Of a DNA stretch of 64,000 bases, positions 11,565-24,089 are shown in pieces. This DNA comes from Gerris lacustris (Eukaryota; Arthropoda; Insecta; Hemiptera; Gerridae), in contig OX578284.1 of the NCBI GenBank assembly GCA_951217055.1, positions 41,815,467 to 41,879,466 of the forward strand, in the 5' to 3' direction. A program made the position numbers and the translations under genes. The stretch's first letter is position 1. Every line of letters starts with the position of its first letter. Under the pieces are notes generated by a model that was not told the DNA's origin, ran no database searches, and was given only the letters and a program-made list of their open reading frames with translations.

Positions 11565-11990
11565 TATGGTACGAATGTATTTGAGTAGAAGATACTACGG
11601 GAAGGTGTTATAGGTGCCCGGTTTTGCGTCTAGTTCTGAAAAGGGAGCGAGGGGGATATAGAATGTTACACAGGGCTATCCATTTGCACCGCTCCTGTTC
11701 TTGATGTATCTTCCCTCAAACACATACTAAAACAGCAAGGAGCCCTTTTAACTCAGTTAACACACTAATACAGAGAGAAGAAACTCTATATCTAATTATA
11801 GAGAGAAACCTTGGCTCATTATAGGGAAGCTGGTCCCTTCTCAGGGTCCCCTCATTATCTCTAAGCCCCTAATTAATCAAGGGAACAGAAGGAAGGGGTT
11901 TGTCTGTCTGTCCGCTCGACTCATTAAGCTCTACCGCTCTCTCTACCGCTCGCTACAAGCAAAGGCTTCCCCGATACCTGGTTCAAACCT
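11565..11990. promoter_or_regulatory. GC-richer noncoding island, candidate enhancer
   Basis: Composition changes sharply to about half GC, with high complexity, between AT-rich flanks. No frame looks coding. Homeodomain-type cores include TAATTA at 11870-11875, a TAATTA near 11795, and TCATTA-type sites at 11852 and 11921. Repeated 'taccgctc' motifs follow at 11930-11955. Such islands in gene deserts are often conserved cis-regulatory elements. Function here is inferred. Confidence 0.4.
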
Positions 11991-12133
11991 TCTTCCATAT
12001 TCACCCTTAAAAACTTTACCTGGATAATTCAATTCTTCTTGTTTTTTTCTTGCCTACTTTTTTTTTCCTTTTTTTAATATTATCTCTCGCCGCTTTAATA
12101 ATACCCGATAGTAGCATTACTTTATTTTATATC

Positions 12134-12136
<3 letters not shown>

Positions 12137-12214
<78 letters not shown>
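12137..12214. repeat. (TA)n microsatellite
   Basis: About 78 bp of uninterrupted TA dinucleotide. Confidence 0.97.
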
Positions 12215-12217
<3 letters not shown>

Positions 12218-12509
12218 GTTTAATGTACATCACCTAACTAATTAATATAAGGTTTTTTTTTAGTAAGGTGATCACCTCCGGACACCATTACCAGTCTGCT
12301 CATCTTCACGAAAGTAATTATCTGTATTATATTTTTAATTTTTTTTTTTCTAATTAAAAATGGTTTTTTGTTGTGCATGATCTAACCACCCTTAACCTGG
12401 CCTTATTTGTTACCTATATTCCCTCTACCAATCTTTTGCTAGTAATCATCTCTTTCTTTATCAAAAGTAATGTATATAATGTACATATTATAATATAAAT
12501 ATACTTATA

Positions 12510-13131
12510 CAGGGTTCGGTATTTTGATGAGAGTTACGATTTTTTATAGGGACTGATTCAATATATTTTCGAGATTGTTTTTTATTTAAAAGAGGAGTAG
12601 TGGAAATTTACAATACATACCACTTAAATGGCGAACTCTATTTTCTCTGAATGTTCGAGTTGGTTGGCGATGTTTTTCATCACTCTTAACCCTCTTACGC
12701 TGTGATAGGACCTTTCTTTTTTGAGGAGAACGGTGGTGGTACTATGACGGTAAACTCCGAGCGCAGCATAACGATGATCCGTGGCTTCTCCTCACATATT
12801 AAGTCACCACTTATTTCTTCTTAAGAGGATTTGGTTTCAGCAGGTTAGGGCAACTGCGCACACTTCCGTGCACTTCTATGGCGCAGCTAAGGAGATAATT
12901 TCCCGGTAAGTTAATCTCACTCCGAGGTGGTATTTCATGGCCAGGACGTTCTCAAGATGTGCCTCCGTGTGATTTTTATCTGTAGGGGGTTACATTAAGG
13001 GAAAATTTTATTTTGACTCGTCTCAAAATTTGGCTGAGAATATTCAGAGAAAAATGCATGCGATCCCTCAAAAAACTCTCTTTCCCTTGGAAAGAGTACG
13101 ATGGCAAACTTCGCTAACCGACTTTAAGTAA
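12510..13131 (+). pseudogene. Tc1/mariner-family transposase, decayed
   Basis: DNA-cut-and-paste transposase relic. In one frame 12705-12764 reads IGPFFFEENGGGTMTVNS, matching the segment before the second catalytic aspartate in this family. From about 12831, after a frame change, comes the family signature (W)FQQ..ATAHT, in which the conserved D of QQDG is replaced by V. About 12940-12985 gives the P.RS.D..PCDF.L motif that holds the third acidic residue, interrupted by a stop where W is expected (L*GY). The frame then continues GYIKGKFYFDSSQNLAENIQ and ends with TAA at 13129-13131. The N-terminal helix-turn-helix part is not evident, so the copy is 5'-truncated or badly decayed. It is certainly inactive: stops, frameshifts and a lost catalytic residue. 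A CAGGGTT at 12510 may be the left terminal repeat, but no right partner was found. Confidence 0.85.
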
Positions 13132-14260
13132 TGTTATTTTTCCTTCATGTTAATAAATTTTTTGTGCATTCTTATATATTCTTCATTCCTATTTATTAGT
13201 ACTTATTATAAAAAAAATAAGAATGCATTTTCATTCCAAATTCGCCTATATTTTTATTTTAGTTTATTATCTAAAATAGATTGAGCGATGTCATAAAGAT
13301 TTGATTGATAAATCCTTGAGAAATTTTCCAATTTTCTCTGCAGAACTACTCTAACCCTATTTGGAAAAATGATTTAAAAACTTTCAATTTCCCTTTCAAT
13401 AACCACGATTTATGAAAACAAAAAGCTCCCATAAACTGTATCCTAGTATTATTAGAAAATAGACAAGTTTCCTTAACCCCATGATGAACTTTATAACTTT
13501 ATCCCTCATCCCAGGGAATTAAATCCTTAACCACGCAAAGCATTTTGGGGAAAGAGGAGTAACTTCATGGGAAATTTCCCAAATGCGGCTTTTAAAGACA
13601 AACCTTCAGTAAAATCTAGGTCTCACTCCTCCCACCCCCATGAAAATCCCTAAAACACAGATATTATTATCAAAGTATCATAATAATTACAAAGTCAAAC
13701 CCCAACCACCATTAAAGTAGAAGGGGGGCGAGAGGCTCCCCCTGAAACACACCCTTGTCTTTAGTATTATATTTGACCATTTATAACCTCCCTCAATTTT
13801 CCAAAACCCCCCTTTTGGAAAATCTATGTTAAGATGATTTATATTTATGTTCATGGTTTTAAAGGGAAGGGGGGGGGGGGAGTCAAAGCATTTTAGGTTT
13901 TAAACAACCATTAAGTATTAGACAAATTTCACAACTACGAAATACAAGACAAACATAAAATTTTCCCATCCGTGTTAGAAAATCTCATTGCAATCAGACA
14001 CGATCAAACTATGATTTTCAGGGGGAGGGTTTAAACAATTTTCCAAGAGAGGGGGGATTCCAAAAACCCAAAACTATTATTTAGTATAATTCCCGCAGTG
14101 CAATAAATTTCTTAAAACTCACAATCAAATAATATTAATCACTTCTAACTCTCTCTCTCTTGAACCATTTCATTTCTATAAATGCTTCTTTTTTTTTAAT
14201 ATTTCCAAAGACAAATTAACCGAAAAAGTCCAAACACGAGTAATAAATTAATATATATGT
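13132..14260. other. Spacer with C-rich and G-rich patches
   Basis: Patches of CCCC and GGGG runs occur between 13500 and 14080 (for example a G tract at 13868-13880) in otherwise AT-rich DNA. No gene is seen. Part of this could be weakly regulatory, but no motif cluster stands out. Confidence 0.45.
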
Positions 14261-15455
14261 TTTTCTTTATGTAATAATTACATACAGAGTTGTAAAATGA
14301 CTAATGTTCTTTAGCATTGCATCGTAATTAGACAATTTATCTTTTTCTTTATACATTTTTTCCTCGTGGATTTTTACCCATTTTTAAGGTTACAGAATCG
14401 TGTTAGTAAAACAAATTTTGAACTAACTAATAAATAAAAAAATAATTCTTTATCAAGGATATTATTATTTTTTTGCAACTGTAATTCCCAAAAGTTTTCC
14501 TTTTATAATTTGTCCTACGTGGTGTAATATTATCTTCAAAATATAAATGATAAATTTAAAACTATTAAATAAATAATTGCGGGCGATTTATTTTGTTTTT
14601 TTTATAAACCTTTTTACATTTTATTAATTTTTCAAAAAAGTACGTTTTCTGTTGATAGCTTTGTAATAAATAAAAATGTTTAATTGAGGTAAACGAGGAA
14701 CGTGTAGGAAAAAAATTAGTTGTTTTTCCCTTAAAAAAATAAATTTTTTTTTGAGAACGGAAAGGTATTCTTACTAATAATTTGCTAAATTGAATGTTTG
14801 GAGTTTCAATAAAAATATAATATTAATTTAGAATTCCTATTTGTCATGTGACTTCGATTTACGCGCATATATAATAACACGTTTATTTCTTCATATATTT
14901 AATTATCAAATTCTTAAATTTAACTTTGGTTATCATTGACAATTAATTAATGCAATAACAAAAATCAATTTGTGTCAGTATTTACAATCTCTTACTTTTT
15001 TATTGCATAAGGAAAATGCAATGAATGAATTTTATTAAATTTGGAATTTTACGTGATTCATTTATGAGAAATATATTTATTTTTTAACAAATTCGTGATA
15101 AGCTGGTTAGAAGTTATTCTATATTACTATAGAGACCATTAGTTTATGACTGTATAATAATTAGTATAGTATTGTACAACGAAGATATTAATAAGAAAGG
15201 AATGAGTTAATTATTATATAGTTAAAGCAATGTAAACAAATTCACTGTATCCATTGTTGATATTGGCAAAACTTATTGGCAACTTGATTGGTAATATGCA
15301 GTGCTCCTTCCTGATAACGGTACAGGACGTTTTACCTATCATTAATGAAGTCAAATAGGAAAAGTGTTTTCTAATAGCGTTTACCAGCAAAATCATGTAG
15401 TTTTATTAAACATCAGGTATATCCATGACTATGTTCAAATCAGTTCCAAATCTTA
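14261..15455. other. AT-rich spacer, nothing recognised
   Basis: No supported gene or repeat. The minus frame at 15214-15396 has no recognisable motif. Confidence 0.55.
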
Positions 15456-15460
15456 AACTC

Positions 15461-15585
15461 TTTCACCGGCACTGAAGGTGACCACTAGTGATTGAGAGTT
15501 GAAAGACGGATTTTGCAATAAAGTAACTTTTAGTGGGCAGACGTCTTTTTTAATCCTAATGAAGTGACTCCACTGTACATCTGTA
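15461..15585 (+). repeat. Dispersed repeat family F, copy 1
   Basis: It starts TTTCACCGGCACTGAAG and ends near CCACTGTACATCTG. The same order of blocks (ACCGGCACTGAAG, AATAAAGT, a GACG/GACA..CTTT block, AATC.TAAT, CCACTG) occurs at 39190-39316. The 'GAAACG ... CACTGAAGATGA' style recalls ends of Penelope-like retroelements, but no reverse transcriptase is seen, so that assignment is only a guess. Confidence 0.65.
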
Positions 15586-15769
15586 GAATTATAATTTATA
15601 GTATTTTCTTGCCTTGATAAGCCACCTCATTTACTTAGTAGTATGAATAATATATACTCAATCACAATACGATCATAATTATGTTTTATAATTTAATGAT
15701 TTTATACATACATATACTAATAAATATATCAAAAACAAATGTATTATTAATTAAATTGTCTTTTTTATC

Positions 15770-16090
15770 CGTCTCTTGAATTTTCACGCTACTTCTTCAT
15801 CCCAATAACGAACAAAATTCTCAACCAACGGCACCGGCAACAGTAGGAGGCCGAGACGCTACTTGGAGTAAGGGGTGGAAGTCGTTACAAAGTTTTAACG
15901 GGACGACACCGCCTTCTCAACCCTACCCCCATCCTAATTTACATTCGTGATTATGACCGAGAGAGCGCGCTAACTCATTAGCCATGCATATCTCAGCCTT
16001 CTCCCCTTACCACTTTCCAAGGGATTTCTAAGTCCGTACCATCCCAACCTCCTAATACAAACTCCATTAAAATTAATCTAATTGTTCAAA
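15770..16090. promoter_or_regulatory. GC-richer noncoding island with homeodomain and POU-like motifs
   Basis: High-complexity sequence with no coding frame. TCATTAG at 15975-15981 is followed three bases later by the octamer-like ATGCATAT at 15984-15991, a composite typical of POU-homeodomain targets. Candidate enhancer; inferred. Confidence 0.38.
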
Positions 16091-16934
16091 TCTCTTTTAA
16101 TTTTTTTTTCTCACTCTTAATTTCTTTTAGGTAACCTCAAAAAAAAAAAAAAAAATTATAATTCATAATTTGTATTCCACAATTTACTTCAAACACCTTT
16201 ATACATTTTTTGTTTCCTAAAGCTAATTTATCGTAACACCTTTTTTTTACTTTCCAACTTCTGGGCAGTAACAAAGTAAAGAGTTATATAAAATTAATTT
16301 CTGTATTAAAAAAACTTACTTTTTCTTCATTTTTACCATCCCTAATTAAATGTAATTTGTTATTTAAAACGAATTTGACTTAAAAAGATAGGATTTTTTT
16401 TTTTATTATTTCCTGTTTAATTAATGATTTTTTCTTTTTTGTGTGTACTTAACTCTTTAATTATTCAAGAGGTAATTTAAATTAAGTCAATTTAAATAAG
16501 AAAATTCCATAATGCATATAATTCTTTTGATTATGAAAATCTGAAAAGTTATCTTATAAATTATTGCACTTTATTCCCTCCGAAATGTTAATCCTTTAAC
16601 ATTTATTAATTTAAAAATGTTATTTCTGAGTATTTATGTCTTAGTTATTTCTGAGATCTAATATTTGTATTTTAATCATACTGAATAAAAATCCAACATT
16701 AAAATTGATCAAGTTATTGCGACAACCACAGTAACAATTTTAATACAGATCAAGTTGTCGTGACACATCAATCATTTTTTTCAGATAACCATTGGACATA
16801 ATTAAAAATTGACTGCGCTGAGATTAAATAGAATGAAAGATTAATAAACATTGATTTTTACTCAGTTAAAATTAATATACTTAGCTAATATAGGTAAAAT
16901 TGTAACTACTTTACTTGTTACTGCTTTAGGGCGT
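16091..16934. other. AT-rich spacer, nothing recognised
   Basis: An A tract at 16139-16155 and several T runs. No gene. Confidence 0.55.
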
Positions 16935-16939
16935 TATAT

Positions 16940-17060
16940 GTAACCCTATACACATATTATATATGTGTAGTACATATGGGTGTACATATGAGTGTATTAT
17001 ATATGTGTACACATATTATATATGGGGTCATATACACATATTATATATGTATTAGCAATC
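16940..17060. repeat. Cluster of short palindromes (ACACATATTATATATGTGT type)
   Basis: The self-complementary motif 'acatattatatatgt' and variants occur four times in about 110 bp, separated by 'gtgta' or 'tatg'. The cluster could extrude as cruciforms. It probably arose by slippage of a TA/TG microsatellite. Confidence 0.75.
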
Positions 17061-17705
17061 TATTCTTAGTTTGACCTAGTATAATTCACTTAGATGCACG
17101 ATAAATGATAATTATTTCACTAAATTTAATTAAATAATTAAATAGACAATAATGTCCTGAACACAAATAAAAAAAAAAAAAATAAACTTATAATTATGGA
17201 TGCACAGAAAAAAGCAAAACGCTTAAAAAATAACAATTTTTAACAATGAAATAGGTTAAAATGATTTTGTTTTAAATTATAACAAAGCAAATTTCAAATT
17301 AAATTATGTAATATTTTCATCACGTCACTTCTTTAATTTTTGAAGTTTTTCCGGCAAATTGAATTGAATTAAATTACGTATTCACCTGAGTATCTTGTGA
17401 AAAGTCTTTAACGTTTGAAAATGAGGCGAACGTGATTCGAACTCGTAAAATTCTGATGGAAAATTTTATCTTAATCCTTGTCTTCTTTTTAATTAGAGAG
17501 TTTGCCTTAACGAAACGAAGAATTCAAAAATAAAACTTGCCGGAATAATAAAGACCTATTTAAATTTTATTTTAAACTGCCAAATAATACTCGTGAGACT
17601 CAAATTGACCTATGAAATACTTGAAACTTGTTTATACCATGGTATTTAGAAACAAAGATTTTTGTATTACTTCACTGGTGATAAATAAAATTAGCATATG
17701 AATAA
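17061..17705. other. AT-rich spacer
   Basis: A minus-strand GTTCGAATC near 17430-17445 resembles a pol III B box, but there is no A box or tRNA fold around it. Nothing else is supported. Confidence 0.45.
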
Positions 17706-17709
17706 TAGC

Positions 17710-17965
17710 ATATTCTTTTAGGAGGTGGCACCCCCAAATTTGGAGTTAAAATTAATTTCTCAAATTCGCCACGGGGAATGATTTTTCTGAACATGTATGC
17801 CAAATTTCGTCAAAATCGACCCTGTAGTTTAGGCTCCACGCGTCTGCACAGACGACAGACAGACATTTTTTAAAAACCACTAGTTTGGACTCAGGGGACC
17901 TCAAAACTTGTAAATTAAAAAATCTCAAAATCGAATTTTCTCGCCATCACAATACTTTCTCTTCA
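17710..17965 (+). repeat. Dispersed repeat family A, copy 1
   Basis: Recognisable blocks in order: 'ggcacccccaaat', 'gatttttctgaa.atgtatgcc', 'aaatttcgtcaaaat', 'gacagacagacattttt', 'agtttggactcagggg' and 'tctcgccatcacaatactt'. The same order appears at 29402-29700 and 62855-63120. The 'TGCCAAATTTC.TCAAAAT' plus 'GACAGACAGA' combination is widespread in 3' regions of invertebrate non-LTR and other elements. No coding part remains. Confidence 0.85.
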
Positions 17966-18589
17966 TATGTGAAAGTAAAAAAAAAGTTTAGTTCTTTCTA
18001 AATTAGTTTGGTTCGGCTAGACGATAGCGAAGCAAAGCCTCGCTTGATCAACATTGGTTCAACCCTTAACATTTTAGTACAGTCTAAATTTCAATTTTTA
18101 AATATGAGGTTGTGACATTAATGCGCAGCGCACTTACAATTATTTTAGTAAATAATCAAGAATAGGCTTTGGAAAATTTAAAGCTTATTTATTAAAAAGG
18201 TCCTTTATTAAACCATGGTTAAACAATTATAAGTTTACTAAGGAGGGATGAAAATGGTATATTATCTTCATAAAAAGGTCTAGATGTGATCCATTGCTAA
18301 ACAAATTATTTGTCTAATGATTTAACGAGATAAAAACATTTTCTTCTGAAAAAAAAAAATATTGGACAGAAGATTATCCATGGAAAATTTTAAGAAGGGT
18401 TGGTTTCGCTTAAGAGATAACACGCCTTTTCCTCAAAAATACCCAGCAATGGAAATCTCTTCTCATTGAGGGCAATGAATATGCTTTTTGGGAAAAGTAT
18501 AAAACCGTCTTATTTTACTCAGGGAAATATTTTCGGGAGAGGGGGTTCTCTTGTCCCCCTTCTACCATGAAAATCTTTTTGAGTCAAGG
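17966..18589. other. AT-rich spacer, nothing recognised
   Basis: Unique-looking sequence with no gene or clear repeat. Confidence 0.5.
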
Positions 18590-18920
18590 GAAGAATATGC
18601 CTCCCTTAATTCTAGAGAAGTAGAAATTAGGAAGAAGGAGTAGGAGAAAAGAGAGAAACGCAAAGACTGAAGAGAAGGGGGGCTGAGGGCGGTAATGGAC
18701 GAAGCAAAACTAATCAGTTTGATAAATTATGGAACATTAAATGGCACCCAGGGTTTGTAATTAAGCCCACTTCAAGTACAATTAATCATAAGGCTTTAAA
18801 TTACTTGGAATCATCCCCTCCACCCTGGGTACCCAAGCCTTCGGACCAGCAAGGGAGAGGGAGAGCAGCGCAGTCTACAGGCTCCGAGGGTAATTACGGG
18901 ATTTTTAATTAAAATTTACT
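18590..18920. promoter_or_regulatory. GC-richer noncoding island with TAATTA sites
   Basis: A purine-rich block (18600-18700) is followed by a complex block holding TAATTA at 18758-18763, an ATTAATCA at 18781 and TAATTA at 18891-18896. An NK2-like CTTCAAGT lies near 18770. No frame is coding-like. Candidate enhancer; inferred. Confidence 0.38.
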
Positions 18921-19589
18921 GGTTCCCACACATCTCTGTCTTACCAAATGATTTTTTTTTTCTGTAATTTTTTTCCATCTCTTTTTACCCTGTTTCTTAA
19001 ATACATCTTTTTCGCTTCAATGATATTTTTTTCCTATGGGTGAAAAAATAATATACAATTAAAAAATAAAACAAATGGTTCGATGATTGTAAGATGAAAA
19101 GGTTCCTGTTGATTGAGTATTTGTTTTATTTATTTAGAAAACAATAAGTTATTTTATTTCTTTCAAATTCCTAACAAATTACATCTTCTGAAAATGCATC
19201 AAAAGAAGTAGGAAAACCCTAGCCTCGACAACGAAACCTAGCAATTAACATAGACCAGATATCGAATCCTGTCAACAAAGAAACTCACAAGAACTTTTTA
19301 GACTAATAAACCTAAATGTAGTTTTCGCTCCACTGATTCCAATGCAAAAAGCATATTATATTAAAAAAACTTGTAGCACTTGTCTACCAATAAATTATCG
19401 ATATAATTAGATGATGTTAATTTCCAATAATGCATATATATATAAATTTGTAATAAATCATTAGTTCTGAAAAAGATAACACCATCAACCACAATCCAGA
19501 CTAATTTAACTAATTCAGAAACTAAAGAATAATTCACCTTGAAAACTCCCTTACGAGAATAATTCAAAAGTACAGCCTAATAAATTGAT
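18921..19589. other. AT-rich spacer, nothing recognised
   Basis: The minus-strand frame at 19361-19567 shows no motif or bias. Confidence 0.5.
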
Positions 19590-19880
19590 ATGCGTTGACA
19601 AAACGATTAGGGTTTAAATGCTTAATGAATACGACGGTCTGGAGAATCACACATCATTCTCATCTGACACCCGGGATGATACCAAAGCCTTGGGGATAAT
19701 AACGAGGATAGTGTGGATATGATCCTGACGGCTTGTATTAGTGGATTATCCCAGCAATACATCCCAAGAGGGGTCTCCAGCGATGTCCGGATAGTTGGGG
19801 GGATAAATCCTTCGAGCCCGTGCAATGGATTATGGATTACACCGTGTCGATAGGCATTGATAACAAATTAATGGTTAATG
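19590..19880. promoter_or_regulatory. Noncoding island with clustered GGATTA (K50 homeodomain) sites
   Basis: GGATTATCCC at 19743-19752 and GGATTATGGATTA at 19827-19839 give three GGATTA cores within about 100 bp, with related GGATAA and CGGATAG sequences between them. GGATTA/TAATCC is the core bound by K50 homeodomain proteins such as Otx/orthodenticle. Composition is near balanced and differs from its flanks. A 67-codon minus frame crosses it but has no recognisable domain. Candidate enhancer; inferred. Confidence 0.42.
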
Positions 19881-22559
19881 CCATATGATATAGAACCATC
19901 TGCTAATTCCTCCATCTATATCCCAATACCTCGTGACTAAATAATGAAAACACAAATCAATGAATAATGAATAAATAAATGAATAATTAGTGGTAAGGGG
20001 GTGTTGGGGGGGGGGGGGTGTATTTGATTGATTGGATGGATCTGTCAGCGGAGGAGTAGGGGGGTAGCTGCTCATCTCACCTAAATACTTATCTAAAATT
20101 CATCATGAATGACACCGGTTTAACATGTGGTGTCACGGACTGGTTTCACTTACATAATGTAGTATCTATCTAGTATCAGTGATTTGATAAGGCGTTTGAT
20201 TAGGAATGTGACAAGGAATGGACTAACTTGAAGTTTGCGAGAACCTAGACGTCAAATTGATATGTCTGAACCAAATTTAAGTACATTATGCCTTTCACGG
20301 TACTTCTTTAATTGCTTGATCCAAAAGTACATGGAGACAGTTATGATATAGGACCATCAACAGGTTACACTTCTTCAGTTCTTAAATTATCCAAGCTATC
20401 AAAAAATCGTTGGAATCAAAATACAAAAACAATGCGATTGGTCAAAGTACAATGTAAAAATAAAAACTACAATCTATTTTGTAACACCGATTGTATAGTA
20501 AGTGGTTGTTAAATCTGTTGAATTACAATTATATACGCACCTAAAGAAAAAATGAGCTAAAAGTTTTAACTTTTCAGATATTACAAATAAAAAAGTGAGA
20601 AAGTTAAGAAAGAATTGTCTCAGATTAATCATTCGCATCTTCCTTATATTGTGGGAAGATATAACTCACTAGGACCTTAAAAAAGTAGTATTTCTATGAT
20701 GGACCTATCGTCAATAGCAAACAAAGAGAGTAGGTAAACTTAAGAACATTTAAATATATTCTGACCAATTTTCACCCATTATTTACCGGGATCCTCAGGT
20801 AACAAAATATCGGGCGGCCCAACTAATAAACTAAATTTAAAAAAAAATCATACAGTATCAACCTAAAACATCCGAACTTGTTTAAATGCAATTCAAATTG
20901 AAATAGACACACATGTTGCAGAAATATTTACTAAAAACAATGTTTGTGAAATTAAAACTTATGTCGAATAATATTATTAAAAAATATTGAACATCCTGCC
21001 CGAAGGACCAAACAATTATTAAAACAGAAATAAATTACCAAGTGTATTAATTACAGTCGAGAATTCAAATTTCAAGTAATATGCACCCTTGTTATACCTT
21101 GTTGGATATTAATTCCATTTAACTTAAGAGATTCCTCGAATATCATCATATAAATATAATTAAAAAACATTAAATGCTATTTTATCACTTATTATATAAA
21201 ATCCAAACAATAGTGTGATACCTATCATTCACATGAGTAATATTATATCCGTCATTTACTTTTACTAATATAATGCAATTATAGAAATAAATGATTAATT
21301 AAGAATTGTTATAATTAACTATAATTATCTATATAAAAAGCAAAAAAAAAAAAAATAATAAAAATAATTGTAATTTAATGCAATTAAAATTGGATGTAAC
21401 TCTTGAAATTTATCATCTTAAAAAACCTTGAAAACTAAAAAAAAATACAAATATTTACAAGAAAACCGGAAAAACGGTTTTTAAGAAAAACCAAGGGAAA
21501 AATTGATAATAGGCGGAATAATGGCATCACATTTAATTACCATTCAATTATAAACAAGATAAATTACTATTAAATAAATATACATTTATTATTACATATT
21601 AATGTGTATATGTATTATTAATGTAATGAATCAAGAAAATAATAATATCAAAATGTAGTTTTTTCACGTTTAAGAGACGACTAAACTTAAAACTAGTATA
21701 AATATTCCAAGGACTCTTAATTAATTTATCGGTAAATTAAAAATTTAATTATGACTTTTTTAAATACACAATGGAATTATAGCCCAAGTTGTTCACGAAG
21801 ATTATTAATAATGAATATAAATTAGGTTTATAACATAAAATAACACTGGAACTTGAAATATTCAAAGGCACAAAGTACTTGTATTATAGTTGTTATTTTA
21901 TTATTAAATAAGTTGTTTTAATTAAATATAATGTAACAATTAATGATTTACATACGCACATACGATATAATATATTCTGTAATATTATAATTATAAGTTG
22001 CTGCGGTCAAGCTTTTATGAACATAATTTAAATTTACTGTTCGTTGCAATAAAAGGAGAAATATTAAAATGCATATTTATTGATAATTATTGCATATTTG
22101 TCTATAAGTTATTTAAAGTACCAGTAATAGTGTATTTTAATGGTAGCAAAAATAAAAAGAATTACTCAACAGGAAGATCATTTAATTTAGGAATGCTTAT
22201 TTTGAAGGAATGAGCGTCATCAGAAGAGCCATTATCTAGAGTCTAGAGGAGCTACATTAAAGGAAGGATGCCAGGACACAAACCGCAATATTATCAATAA
22301 CTTATTCTCTGGTATTGCTAGCGAAGAAGAATGCAAAGAAAGATGCGACAAAGATAGTTGGTGAAAGTAGTGGCAGATGGTTTGCTGGATGAACAGAAGA
22401 AATGAACTTAGCTTCTTATGTACCAACAGTGGGTTAATCTTAATCTAAAGGAAGTCCGGATCCTTCATCAGCTGTGTGTAGAACGTTTTAGTCAAGGAGA
22501 AATAACTAGGCATCGCGTTGCTCTATCATTGAAGCGAGCGTATAGTAATAAATATGTAC
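19881..22559. other. AT-rich spacer with one poly(G) tract
   Basis: A poly(G) tract interrupted only at its ends lies at about 20003-20018. The block 'tgcccgaaggaccaaacaattat' type at 20998 recurs loosely at 25130 and 38778. A moderately complex stretch at 22210-22560 shows no identifiable feature. No gene is supported; frames of 64-71 codons here look random. Confidence 0.45.
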
Positions 22560-23171
22560 TGAATATTGAAAAATAGATAATCATGAATCATGATGAGTTG
22601 ATATTATATAGAGCGTATAGTAGAAGTACAGCAAGTAAGGGAACCACCCCGTATTCTAACTATTCCTCTAACCACACATTCCCTTTTCAATTATTATGAA
22701 ATGTATCTCTTTGCTACAAAAAAACTACTGCATGTATCAAATTGAAATTTTGCATACCTGTCTTAATTGTGCATTAGATGGTGTATATGAAGTTTTATTA
22801 AAATCGTTACGTTAGAACGTAAGATATCGGTAAAAAGTTTGTTTTCTCTATTATAAACGTTTAGGTCCGCTTTAAAAGTTTTAGCGATCTTTATTAATTC
22901 ATAGCGGTGTCGCTGTTGGTTTTACTAAAAAATGTTATTTGGAAAAAATGTTCGTCTCATCGAATAGATGATGATAGAATCTTTTCCCGTCCTGAAATTC
23001 CAATTTAATTTTTGAACCTCTCATTTACGCGAGCGTTGCGCGCGAACTCTTGGACGGATCACGCTGTCCAACAAACTTAGCCTGAGTATTAATAAGAGGA
23101 TCATGTATACCAAATTTCAACTAAAACGGTCAACTTTTACTCAAGTTATCGTCACACGCGTAAACGTTACT

Positions 23172-23203
<32 letters not shown>

Positions 23204-23250
23204 GTCAAGATGCGTAGTTTGTTGAATGTAAGAAGCTCGCTTCAATTAGA
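22560..23250 (+). repeat. Dispersed repeat family B, copy 1
   Basis: It shares ordered blocks with 27500-28030: 'atcatgatgagtt', 'tttacgcg.gcgttgcgcg', 'cttgg.cgga', 'caaactTAGCCTG', 'accaaatttca' and 'ttttactcaagttatcgtca'. A (GACA)n run follows at about 23170-23205. It looks like the 3' region of a decayed retroelement; no protein-coding part is seen. Confidence 0.8.
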
Positions 23251-24089
23251 CTAATTTTCCGTTAAACCAGCATATTTGTCCTTTCTTAACGACTAAAATT
23301 CTTGTTCTGTTAGTTTGTCATTAAAATTTGTAAAATACTCGTACTTAGCTTAGTACAGAATTCACTCTTACTAAGATGATATTAAAAGTGGAAACGCGTT
23401 TGTGAGTTTTAATAAAAAAATTGTAGTTACAATATCGTTGTGTTACTTATTCTACCAACCTCTATACTCATAATTATGAAGTTTTACCACAAAATCTCAG
23501 TCAAAACAACTAATTATTTTACTAAAATTCTATCAAACACATTTCTTTAAGGGAGTAAGAGTAAGAAGTCAGCGACTGTCGTCATTATATGTAAATAGAG
23601 TTGAGAATATAGTAAGATAATAGCGAACCGCATTTCAATGAAAATTTCAGTTTGTTTGGGAAGACATTCTTTATTTGACTAGTTAAATTTATCATTACGG
23701 TTAAATAAAACACAGCGAGACGAACCCAATAAATATAGGCACTTACTCATTTACTTAAATGTACTTCAAGAAGAGCTCCTTTAAATACAAGGGTACACTG
23801 ATTTCTGTTACTTATTATTCTTATAGTTCTTTTATGCATCTCAATCATGATGTATATAAATTTGTTTACTGTGTACTTCAAGTCTATTGTAGAACTTCTA
23901 GTGTATCTATTGTAGACTTTCTCTACTTTACTCTAGTGAAATTAGTAATGGTAAGGGAGAAAAATGTGCTAATAATTAAATACTAATATTTAAATATTTT
24001 TTTATACATCTAGCACTGTCTTTCTCACCTTTTTCTCATTTCTAATTATTGTAATAACGCGGGTAAAATTGTAACATTTACCAAGGAAA
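23251..24089. other. AT-rich spacer, nothing recognised
   Basis: The 75-codon plus frame at 23759-23986 has no motif or bias that supports a gene. Confidence 0.5.

Noticed and set aside
17425..17450. Possible tRNA or SINE from GTTCGAATC on the minus strand
   Set aside because: Isolated motif, no A box, no tail and no target duplication.
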